DNA from: an uncultured Clostridia bacterium
GTDB lineage: Bacteria; Bacillota; Clostridia; Oscillospirales; Oscillospiraceae
Direction: 5' to 3'
NCBI GenBank assembly: GCA_945926565.1
Contig: CAMELY010000059.1
Span: 1 to 8,168 of the forward strand
DNA: 8,168 nt
Shown here: positions 1 through 5,287 of the stretch, piece after piece
Position numbering within the stretch: the stretch's first letter is position 1
Layout of the letters: every line of letters begins with the position of its first letter
Translations under genes and position numbers: made by a program
The notes under the pieces: generated by a model
Seen by the model: the letters and a program-made list of their open reading frames with translations, nothing else
Told to the model about the DNA's origin: nothing
Database searches by the model: none

Positions 1-36
1 TCCTACTCGGTCAATGTATGAATGTTGGCGCGGGGC

Positions 37-99
37 GCACTCCTTCCGTCACGGCTTTGCCGTGCCACCTCCCTCAAAGAGGGAGGCTTTGGTTGGTGC
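37..99. repeat. Two-hairpin intergenic repeat element
   Basis: Two perfect inverted repeats lie side by side: CACGGC/GCCGTG around a TTT loop (50-64) and CCTCCCTC/GAGGGAGG around an AAA loop (68-86). GCAC (37-40) and GTGC (96-99) could pair outside them and close a three-way structure. No open reading frame with family features covers it. From memory, very similar paired hairpins recur between genes in Oscillospiraceae genomes, so it is probably a dispersed, MITE- or REP-like repeat. Only one copy lies in this window, so repetition itself is not shown here. Confidence 0.6.
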
Positions 100-146
100 A
101 AATACGCGGCCTTTCTGCGCATTATAAAGCCGTTTGAAACACTTAA

Positions 147-179
147 CGGGCAGGTTCCCCGCTCAGGGAAGCCTGCCCG
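147..179 (-). terminator. Probable intrinsic terminator after the anti-sigma gene
   Basis: CGGGCAGGTTCCC (147-159) pairs with GGGAA-G-CCTGCCCG (166-179) through one bulged base, leaving a loop of about six bases. On the minus strand it begins 13 bases after the stop codon of the gene ending at 192. It is followed by TTAAGTGTTTC, a weak T tract. The stem is very stable but the tail is imperfect, so termination may be partial. Confidence 0.6.
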
Positions 180-191
180 CTCTGTCGTTCT

Positions 192-947
192 TCATCTTGT
201 CATACTCTGTGCCACGTCCCACAGGGTCTTGTGATCTCCGGCGGTGGTGAAGCACTGCCAGCACGCCAGGTCTTTGTCATAGAGGCAGAAGCCCCAGACG
301 CCGTCCTGTTCCTCCGCCTGCGACACCGTCTCCCAATTCGCCGTCTCGCTGTCGAAAACCGGCCAGTCCAGCTCCTCCGGGGGCTGACCGGCGAAGGCGT
401 ATTCCAGGGTGATCTCGTCTGTCCCGTTGCTCCAGGTCAGACGGCAGCGTCCGGATTCATCCTGCTCCGCTTGAGTGAGGGCGTACCCCTCGGGGAGCCA
501 TCCGGGGAGCAGGGCGCCCTCCAGCGGGGTCAGAGCCTCTTTTGCCGCCTCGTCCTCCGTGGTATCCTCCACGAACGCCTCCTGTGCCGGGGCGGATTCC
601 TCCGCCTCCGGTTCGGCTGCCCCGCCCGCGATGCTGGCGGCAGCCGCGGTTTCGGGAATTGGCTCGTCTGCGGCCTCCTGGGCGGCGGCCGTCTCCTCCC
701 AGACGGCGGCGTCGTCCATGGCGTACTCTGCGGTGCTGGCGGCGGAATGGGCGGCGGGGGAGAAGGTACTCCAGCCCCAGCACACCCCCAGCACCAGACA
801 GAGACAGGCGGCCATGGCCAGCACCGGCTGCCAGCGTTTCCGGGGCTGGGGCTTATGCTGAATTTCCCGCTGTTCCAGCGCCAGGAGTTTGTCGTGGAGC
901 GCCGGGGAGACCTGCTGGCGGTCCATATAGTCCCGGTATCCCTTCAT
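192..947 (-). CDS. Membrane-anchored anti-sigma factor candidate, DUF4367-like
   Basis: This 251-residue protein is probably the anti-sigma factor for the ECF sigma factor encoded just upstream. Residues 1-38 are a basic cytoplasmic segment, about 41-60 are a single hydrophobic helix, about 65-145 are a low-complexity Ala/Glu/Asp linker, and about 147-251 are a globular extracytoplasmic domain beginning LPGWLPEGYALT, the 'LPeGY' style of DUF4367 sensor domains. The HxxxCxxC zinc motif of ZAS anti-sigma factors is absent, so sigma binding would rely on a non-zinc N-terminal segment. Its ATG overlaps the sigma stop codon as ATGA, and GGAGG lies 7-8 bases upstream, so translation is probably coupled. 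The role comes from position and topology; no inducing signal can be read from the sequence. Confidence 0.75.
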   Translation of the reverse strand: MKGYRDYMDRQQVSPALHDKLLALEQREIQHKPQPRKRWQPVLAMAACLCLVLGVCWGWSTFSPAAHSAASTAEYAMDDAAVWEETAAAQEAADEPIPETAAAASIAGGAAEPEAEESAPAQEAFVEDTTEDEAAKEALTPLEGALLPGWLPEGYALTQAEQDESGRCRLTWSNGTDEITLEYAFAGQPPEELDWPVFDSETANWETVSQAEEQDGVWGFCLYDKDLACWQCFTTAGDHKTLWDVAQSMTR

Positions 948-1420
948 GCTTCCACCTCCAACAACGCTTTCAGTTTGCCCCTGGCCCGACTGAGGCGGCT
1001 GCGGACGGTGCCCTCCCGCACACCGGTGATCTTTGCGATCTCCCGGGTGGAGTAGCCCTCGTAATAAAAGAGGTGGAGCACCTCACGGTCCTCCGGGGGC
1101 AGAGCGAACAGCTCTTCCAGCTCCTCCCGCTCCTCGGGGCCGGGGGTGGGGATGTCCACCTCCAGATGCAGGTTTTGCCGCTGCTTGGAGCGGAGCCGGG
1201 AGATGCAGCCGTTTCGGGTCACAGTGAGCAGCCAGGCCTTTTCGTGCTCCGGGCTCTCAAAGACGGGCCGCTTTTCCAGATAGCGAAGGAAGGTCTCCTG
1301 GGTCTGGTCCTCGGCGTCCTGGACGTTGCCCAAAATGGCCAGGGCCGTCCGGTAGACCCGGTTCTCCTGCCGGTGGAGCAGTTCCTCAAAGGACTGTTCC
1401 GGCCTCTTCCTGCCAAACAT
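944..1420 (-). CDS. ECF-family RNA polymerase sigma factor
   Basis: This 158-residue protein has the two-domain ECF plan. Region 2 spans about residues 15-80: DAEDQTQETFLRYL (35-48) is region 2.2, which binds core polymerase, and AWLLTVTRNGCISRLRS (62-78) is region 2.4, which reads the -10 element. Region 4 spans about 105-152 with the helix-turn-helix YSTREIAKITGVREGTVRSR (123-142), which reads the -35. The length is normal for a minimal ECF factor. CCTCCTT at 1431-1437 is the complement of an AAGGAGG ribosome site 10 bases before the ATG. It overlaps the anti-sigma gene by four bases. No clear terminator separates it from fumB, so it could be read from the divIVA promoter; I found no convincing ECF-type autoregulatory promoter. 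The regulon is unknown. Confidence 0.92.
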   Translation of the reverse strand: MFGRKRPEQSFEELLHRQENRVYRTALAILGNVQDAEDQTQETFLRYLEKRPVFESPEHEKAWLLTVTRNGCISRLRSKQRQNLHLEVDIPTPGPEEREELEELFALPPEDREVLHLFYYEGYSTREIAKITGVREGTVRSRLSRARGKLKALLEVEA

Positions 1421-1493
1421 GGGACTGCTCCCTCCTTCGCTCTCGTTTTTCTATACGCTGCTGCGGGGGATTTTGCTGCATGCTGGGAAAATT

Positions 1494-2054
1494 TTATTCG
1501 TTGACCGCATAGGCAGCCCGGCCGGTCTCGTAGAGGCTGCTGCCCTGGCAGTCCATGGCTACGGTGAGGGGGAGATCCTGAATGGTCATCCGCTTCACCG
1601 ACTCGCAGCCCAGGTCCTCAAAGGCGATGACCTCGGCTTTCTGAATGCACTTGGCAATCAGCGCCCCGGCGCCGCCCACGGCGGCAAAGTAGCAGGCGCC
1701 GTTGCGGCAGAGGGCTTCCCGGACGGCGGCGTCCATCTGGCCCTTGCCGATGATGCCCACCAGGCCCAGATCCAGCAGCCGGGGGGCAAAGCCGTTCATC
1801 CGGCTGGAGGTGGTGGGGCCGCAGGCCCCCACGGCCATGCCCTGCTGGGCGGGAGTGGGGCCGGCGTAGTAGACGATGGCATCCCGGAGGGGAAAGGGGA
1901 GGAGCTTGCCCTCGTCCAGCAGGCCGAAGATCCGCTTGTGGGCGGCGTCCCGGGCGGTGTAGATGGTGCCGGAGAGCAGCACCCGGTCTCCTGCCCGGAG
2001 CCGGGGGGCAGTCTCCCGGAGCTGGCTGGTATGGAGAGAGTAGGTCTGGGACAT
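1494..2054 (-). CDS. fumB: Class I fumarate hydratase / L-tartrate dehydratase beta subunit
   Basis: This 186-residue protein matches the C-terminal (beta) part of class I iron-sulfur fumarases, which interconvert fumarate and malate. Family motifs are GTIYTARDAAHKR (29-41), GPTTSSRM (79-86), GKG (103-105) and EDLGCESVKRM (146-156). In two-subunit enzymes the alpha chain carries the [4Fe-4S] cluster, so this subunit should be inactive alone. No alpha gene is present here, although alpha normally lies directly upstream of beta; the upstream gene is a DivIVA-like protein ending 3 bp before this start. The ribosome site GAGGAGGA lies inside the end of that gene, so translation may be coupled. 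Fumarase and tartrate dehydratase beta subunits cannot be told apart from motifs alone. The symbol denotes the beta subunit, not E. coli FumB. Confidence 0.88.
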   Translation of the reverse strand: MSQTYSLHTSQLRETAPRLRAGDRVLLSGTIYTARDAAHKRIFGLLDEGKLLPFPLRDAIVYYAGPTPAQQGMAVGACGPTTSSRMNGFAPRLLDLGLVGIIGKGQMDAAVREALCRNGACYFAAVGGAGALIAKCIQKAEVIAFEDLGCESVKRMTIQDLPLTVAMDCQGSSLYETGRAAYAVNE

Positions 2055-2057
2055 GGC

Positions 2058-2861
2058 TCAGTCCTCCTCGCCGCAGAGCTCGTCCACGGCGTGGACATTC
2101 TCCTCAAAGGTGGTGTTCAGATCCAGCAGGGACTGGCGCAGCCCCTCCACCTCCCGCAGGGCGGCGGTGACGCTGACGTTGAGGTCGGCGCTGCTGGTGT
2201 CAAAGTCCCGGCGGGTTCGGGCCAGAAGCTGGCGGCGCTCCTCCCGCAGGCGGCGGGCCTCATCCTGGGCCTGGGAGAGTATCTCCTCCGCCTGGCTCCG
2301 AGCGGCCTCCAGCAGGGCGTCCGCCTGGGCCTGGGCCTGGGCGGTGATCTCCTCCGCCTCCTGCCGCACCTGGGCCAGCTGAGCGTCACACTCGGTCTGG
2401 GCCTGGGCGATGATCTCCTCCGCCTGGCGTCTGGCCTGGGAGAGCTGGCTGCTGGCCCGCTGGCGGGCGTCCAGCTCAATCTCGGCGTAGTCGCTCTTGA
2501 GCCGGAGATAGCCCTCGGCCTGGCGTCGGGCCTCCTCCAGCTGCTCCTTGAGCTGCTCTACGCTCTGGCCCTCCTCCAGAACCTGGGCCAGCTGCTGGGA
2601 GAGGGCGTCCTTTTCCGCCTCAGCGGCCGCCCGGGCGGCGTTGGCCTCCTCCAACTCCTGACTGGCCTTGTCCAGCTTGAGCTCCAGGCTGGCGATCTTG
2701 GCGGCCTGGCCCCGGAGGTCACCCTGGGCGTCCTCCAGAGAGCGGGTCAGCTCCGCCTGCTTTTCCGCCTGCTCCTTGGCGGTGCGCTCAATGTAGTCCA
2801 GCACGTCCTGCCGGTGAAAACCGCCGAAGCCGGCGGTGCGAAATTGATTTTTCTGTTCCAC
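2058..2861 (-). CDS. DivIVA-like coiled-coil protein with hendecad repeats
   Basis: This 267-residue protein starts with GTG (2859-2861), with GGGAGGAT about 6-8 bases upstream. Residues 7-26 (FRTAGFGGFHRQDVLDYIER) resemble the DivIVA N-terminal membrane-curvature segment, in which F, GF/GG and a V..YI pattern are typical. The rest is almost entirely predicted coiled coil, rich in Ala, Glu, Gln and Arg. From about residue 114 to 212 the pattern is 11-residue hendecads, and residues 147-212 are three 22-residue units each starting AEEI. The C-terminus (213-267) is less repetitive and ends acidic. By analogy it may be a septum- or pole-localised scaffold in division or wall growth. Naming it DivIVA, SepIVA or GpsB-like would go beyond the sequence. 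It is the first gene after a good promoter and abuts fumB. Confidence 0.75.
   Translation of the reverse strand: MEQKNQFRTAGFGGFHRQDVLDYIERTAKEQAEKQAELTRSLEDAQGDLRGQAAKIASLELKLDKASQELEEANAARAAAEAEKDALSQQLAQVLEEGQSVEQLKEQLEEARRQAEGYLRLKSDYAEIELDARQRASSQLSQARRQAEEIIAQAQTECDAQLAQVRQEAEEITAQAQAQADALLEAARSQAEEILSQAQDEARRLREERRQLLARTRRDFDTSSADLNVSVTAALREVEGLRQSLLDLNTTFEENVHAVDELCGEED
2226..2423 (-). repeat. Three 66-bp in-frame tandem units within the divIVA-like gene
   Basis: The string ATCTCCTCCGCCT on the plus strand recurs at 2281, 2347 and 2413, exactly 66 bases apart. It encodes AEEI at residues 147, 169 and 191 of the DivIVA-like protein. Each unit is two 11-residue hendecads. The DNA copies are similar but diverged away from the core, which suggests old duplications kept for coiled-coil register rather than a young unstable repeat. 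Confidence 0.85.
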
Positions 2862-2894
2862 GAGGCGATCCTCCCTGTGTCAATTACTGAGAGG

Positions 2895-2923
2895 AGTATA
2901 GCATGGAACCGAAAAATTTACAA
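2895..2923 (-). promoter_or_regulatory. Sigma-A-type promoter for the divIVA-like gene
   Basis: On the minus strand, TTGTAA (complement of 2918-2923), a 17-base spacer and TATACT (complement of 2895-2900) match the housekeeping consensus. TGC immediately before the -10 makes it an extended -10 promoter. Transcription should start near 2888, about 27 bases before the GTG start codon. Confidence 0.72.
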
Positions 2924-2953
2924 GATTGCGCCAAAATTCTGTGGGTTTCCCCC

Positions 2954-2982
2954 TTTACATTTCCGGCGGATGTTGCTATAAT
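2954..2982 (+). promoter_or_regulatory. Sigma-A-type promoter for tRNA-Arg
   Basis: TTTACA (2954-2959), a 17-base spacer and a perfect TATAAT (2977-2982), preceded by TGC (extended -10), give a near-ideal promoter, as expected for a stable RNA. The start should fall near 2989, about 25 bases before the mature tRNA. It is back to back with the divIVA promoter, with 30 bases between the two -35 boxes. Confidence 0.85.
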
Positions 2983-2987
2983 ATACA

Positions 2988-3005
2988 GGCGCTTGAGAGA
3001 GCGCC
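2988..3005 (+). other. Hairpin in the tRNA 5' leader
   Basis: GGCGCT (2988-2993) pairs perfectly with AGCGCC (3000-3005) around a six-base loop. It occupies almost the whole leader between the predicted start and the tRNA, leaving a short AU-rich spacer (GAAAATAT) before the mature 5' end. It may help present the precursor to RNase P or an endonuclease; this is inference. Confidence 0.5.
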
Positions 3006-3013
3006 GAAAATAT

Positions 3014-3086
3014 GCGCCCGTGGTCTAATGGATAAGGCACCAGATTCCGGTTCTGGTTACTGGGGGTTCGAGTCCCTTCGGGCGTA
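3014..3086 (+). tRNA. tRNA-Arg (anticodon CCG)
   Basis: The 73-base cloverleaf folds completely. The acceptor stem is GCGCCCG/CGGGCGT with one G-U pair (3014-3020, 3079-3085), and the discriminator is A3086. The D stem is GTCT/AGGC (3023-3026, 3035-3038). The anticodon stem CCAGA/TCTGG encloses the loop TTCCGGT, with anticodon CCG at 3047-3049 reading CGG (Arg). The T stem is GGGGG/CCCTT with two G-U pairs around the loop TTCGAGT (3067-3073). The CCA end is not encoded (CTG follows), so a CCA-adding enzyme is needed. It has its own promoter upstream and a terminator five bases downstream, so it is a monocistronic tRNA gene. Confidence 0.97.
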
Positions 3087-3090
3087 CTGA

Positions 3091-3134
3091 AAAACCGTCT
3101 GCAACTGTTTGAAGTTTGCAGACGGTTTTCTTTT
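3091..3134. terminator. Strong bidirectional intrinsic terminator
   Basis: AAAACCGTCTGCAA (3091-3104) pairs perfectly over 14 bases with TTGCAGACGGTTTT (3116-3129), around an 11-base loop. TTTTCTTTT follows on the plus strand, ending the tRNA transcript. On the minus strand, TTTTTCAG follows the same stem just past the esterase stop codon at 3137, so it also fits as that gene's terminator. Confidence 0.92.
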
Positions 3135-3136
3135 GC

Positions 3137-3934
3137 TTATCGAGCGGAAAATTTCATATCATTGACATACCGCCCCGCCCGGGCCCCGGCCAGGGTTCCC
3201 ACCTCATTATAGGCGGCCTGGAAGTAGTGGAACTCGTCCTTCATCAGCCCCCGGGCCTGCATGGTCTCAAACTCCCGGGAGACCAGCACCACCCGGGGCA
3301 GCTCCTCCGCCAGCGCCTCCTGGGCCCGGCGGATGGGGGCGTAGTCATAGCCCTTTGGCCCGTTGTACCGGCCGATCTGGATGAGAAAGCAGGTCTCCAT
3401 CCCCTGAGCGGCCAGGGCGTCATAGAGCCGGCGGAATTTGGCCTGATAGGCCCCCTCAGAGCTGCCCTTGTCCCCGTCCGTCTCCCCCTGGCACCAGACG
3501 GCGAACTGATGGCGGATCGGAATGCCCGCCTGGGCCAGATAGTCTCGGGCGGACTGCCAGCGGGAGAGCAGATCCTGCCAGAAGGCCCCGCCCGGCTGCC
3601 ACTGGAGCAGGGAGGAGCCCCCCTTGGAGGCGGAGAGGGCCACCACCGGAGTGCCGGTGAGGGTGTAATAGGCGTTGACAAAGGCGGTCACCAGAGAGCC
3701 GGTCTTTTTCTCCCCGTCGTCGATGCCGCCGGGCCGGTTCTCCCAACGGCCGAAAGGCTCTTCCAGCGGGGAGAGCCTGCCGGGAGCGGAGACCGCCCGG
3801 TATTCCCACCCGGCCCCCGGCAGGGCGGGAGGGGCGGCCTGGGGCCAGCGGGGAGAGGTGATGCCCCGGCCCGCCAGGTTGGACTGGCCGAGGAAGAGAA
3901 TCAGATCCACAGAACCGGTGGGAAGAGATGCCAT
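3137..3934 (-). CDS. SASA/SGNH-family carbohydrate acetylesterase-like protein
   Basis: This 265-residue protein resembles the sialate O-acetylesterase-like domain (SASA, related to acetylxylan esterase family CE6), serine esterases that remove acetyl groups from sugars. The nucleophile motif GQSN is at 16-19 (Ser18). A glycine-rich oxyanion-type loop SASKGGSS is at 101-108, WCQGETD at 147-153, and the DxxH pair at Asp233/His236. The catalytic motifs start within 16 residues of the N-terminus with no signal peptide, so it should be cytoplasmic and act on imported or intracellular acetylated sugars. The substrate cannot be read from sequence. AGGAGG lies 8 bases before the ATG. It follows fprA on the same strand, with a hairpin terminator between them and little space for its own promoter. 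Confidence 0.85.
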   Translation of the reverse strand: MASLPTGSVDLILFLGQSNLAGRGITSPRWPQAAPPALPGAGWEYRAVSAPGRLSPLEEPFGRWENRPGGIDDGEKKTGSLVTAFVNAYYTLTGTPVVALSASKGGSSLLQWQPGGAFWQDLLSRWQSARDYLAQAGIPIRHQFAVWCQGETDGDKGSSEGAYQAKFRRLYDALAAQGMETCFLIQIGRYNGPKGYDYAPIRRAQEALAEELPRVVLVSREFETMQARGLMKDEFHYFQAAYNEVGTLAGARAGRYVNDMKFSAR

Positions 3935-3965
3935 AAAATCAGCCTCCTGATGATGACAAAGTGAA

Positions 3966-4007
3966 AACTGCCGCCCCGCCCCTGAAACAGGGCGCGGGGC
4001 AGCAGTT
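3966..4007 (-). terminator. Hairpin terminator after fprA
   Basis: AACTGC..GCCCCGC.CCCTG and CAGGG.GCGGGGC..GCAGTT pair around a short AAA loop, with one mismatch and one bulged G. On the minus strand the tail is TTTTCACTTTG. It starts 19 bases past the fprA stop codon. The downstream esterase begins only 31 bases beyond the stem, so this may be a partial terminator that lowers downstream expression. Confidence 0.72.
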
Positions 4008-4026
4008 GGTTTTTGGTATGGAACAA

Positions 4027-5187
4027 TCAGCCCAGCAGCTCGTCGGCCAGCTGCTCCAGCTTAGCCACGTCGGCGTCCTTCAGGGTGGACTTGATGGTGA
4101 CGGTGGTGGGGCAGAGGTCGATCTTCTTCATCTTCTCCAGATAGCCCTTCATCACACGGGCGGCGCAGGGAGCCCAGGAGCCGTTCTCCACCAGAGCCAC
4201 CTTGCGGTTCTGATAGGCCTTGGCGGTCAGGGCACAGAGGAAGTTCTCCATGGGCAGGAACACTCCACCGTCATAGGAGGCGGCAGCCAGCACCAGCTTG
4301 TCATACCGGAAGGCATCCTCCACTGCCTCCGCCTTGTCGTCCCGGGACAGGTCGAAGAGGGAGACCTTAACGCCCCGGGTCTCCAGAATCTCCTGGAGCT
4401 TTTTGGCGGCCTGCAGGGTGTTGCCGTGGATGGAGGCGCAGGCGATGGTCACGCCCTCGTTCTCCGGCTGGTAGCTGGACCAGATCTGATACTTGCCGAT
4501 GTAGTGGCCCAGATCCTCGGTGAGAATGGGGCCGTGGAGGGGGCAGATGGTCTGGATGTCCAGAGCGGCGGCCTTCTTGAGCAGGGTCTGGACAGGGCCG
4601 CCGTACTTGCCCACGATATTGAAGTAGTAGCGGCGGGCCTCGCAGTCCCAGTCCTCGTCGGTGTCCAGAGCGCCGAACTTGCCGAAGCCGTCGGCGGCGA
4701 AGAGCACCTTCTCGCTGGACTCGTAGCTCACCATGACCTCAGGCCAGTGGACCATGGGGGCCATGACAAAGGTGAGGGTGTGGCTGCCCAGGGACAGGGT
4801 GTCCCCCTCCTTGACGGCGGTCACCCGGCCGGTGAAGTCCATGGTGAAGAACTGGGGCAGCATGGCGGCGGACTTGGCGGAGGTGACGATCTGGAGGGCG
4901 GGATACTTCTCGCACACCGCCTGGATGCTGGCGGAGTGATCCGGCTCCAGATGCTGCACCACCAGATAGTCCGGGGTGCGGCCGGCCAGGGCCTGCTCCA
5001 GCTTGTCCAGCCACTCCTCGGTGGCCCGGCGGTCCACCGTGTCCATGATGGCAATTTTGTCGTCCAGAATCAGGTAGGAGTTGTAGCTCACGCCGTTGGG
5101 GACGACATACTGGCTCTCAAACAGGTCGATGGTCTTGTCATCGCAGCCAATGTAGCGGATGGAATCAGAAAAATTGGTATTGCACAT
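4027..5187 (-). CDS. fprA: A-type flavodiiron protein (O2/NO reductase)
   Basis: Flavodiiron proteins use a di-iron site and FMN to reduce O2 to water or NO to N2O in the cytoplasm of anaerobes. In the 386-residue form, the metallo-beta-lactamase-like domain (about 1-245) has all the expected iron ligands: His79, Glu81 and Asp83 in HLEPDH, His147 in MVHWPEV, Asp166 in AADGFG, and His218 in PLHGP. The flavodoxin domain (about 246-386) has the FMN phosphate loop ASIHGNT (251-257). There is no C-terminal rubredoxin or flavin reductase extension, so it is class A and needs an external donor. The Hrb protein encoded at 6964-7575 is a good candidate. An ATG at 5194-5196 would touch the ribosome site with no spacer, so the ATG at 5185-5187 is chosen. 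Confidence 0.95.
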   Translation of the reverse strand: MCNTNFSDSIRYIGCDDKTIDLFESQYVVPNGVSYNSYLILDDKIAIMDTVDRRATEEWLDKLEQALAGRTPDYLVVQHLEPDHSASIQAVCEKYPALQIVTSAKSAAMLPQFFTMDFTGRVTAVKEGDTLSLGSHTLTFVMAPMVHWPEVMVSYESSEKVLFAADGFGKFGALDTDEDWDCEARRYYFNIVGKYGGPVQTLLKKAAALDIQTICPLHGPILTEDLGHYIGKYQIWSSYQPENEGVTIACASIHGNTLQAAKKLQEILETRGVKVSLFDLSRDDKAEAVEDAFRYDKLVLAAASYDGGVFLPMENFLCALTAKAYQNRKVALVENGSWAPCAARVMKGYLEKMKKIDLCPTTVTIKSTLKDADVAKLEQLADELLG

Positions 5188-5196
5188 GGGAATCAT

Positions 5197-5202
5197 CCTC
5201 CT
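5197..5202 (-). promoter_or_regulatory. Ribosome binding site that decides the fprA start
   Basis: The perfect AGGAGG (complement of CCTCCT) directly abuts the upstream ATG (5194-5196), which is too close for initiation. It is nine bases from the ATG at 5185-5187, an ordinary spacing. The protein therefore most likely begins MCNTNFSDS. Confidence 0.8.
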
Positions 5203-5222
5203 GATACAACTTTATTCATCTT

Positions 5223-5231
5223 ATTCTAGCA
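5223..5231 (-). promoter_or_regulatory. Extended -10 promoter for fprA
   Basis: On the minus strand, TGC-TAGAAT (complement of 5223-5231) is an extended -10 element about 20 bases upstream of the fprA ribosome site. A -35 box at the usual distance is poor (TTTTCT, complement of 5246-5251). I see no Per-box palindrome here, only a GAATAA-GAT-GAATAA direct repeat. Confidence 0.5.
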
Positions 5232-5287
5232 TAGGTTGCGGAGAAAGAAAATGGGCAAGAGGCACAAAAGAGAGAAAGCTGTCTCAT

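Noticed and set aside
22..234. Small plus-strand open frame in the left flank
   Set aside because: It runs through the hairpin repeat and the terminator and into the anti-sigma gene, with no ribosome site or recognisable motif.
1421..1493. ECF-type autoregulatory promoter before the sigma gene
   Set aside because: A CGTATAGA string on the minus strand resembles an ECF -10, but no AAC-type -35 is found at the right distance, so it is not called.
2226..2423. CRISPR-like array from 66-bp spaced repeats
   Set aside because: The units are in-frame coding repeats of a coiled coil, with no unrelated spacers between conserved repeats.
1419..2981. 520-residue plus-strand open frame
   Set aside because: It lies antisense to fumB and the divIVA-like gene, is a Leu/Gly-rich shadow caused by high GC and repetitive coding on the other strand, and has no family motif.
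3961..5229. 422-residue plus-strand open frame
   Set aside because: It is the complement of fprA, whose six iron ligands and flavodoxin loop are intact on the minus strand.
5197..5240. Possible PerR operator at fprA
   Set aside because: Only a GAATAA-GAT-GAATAA direct repeat and one TAGAAT half-site are present; no 7-1-7 palindrome matches the Per box.
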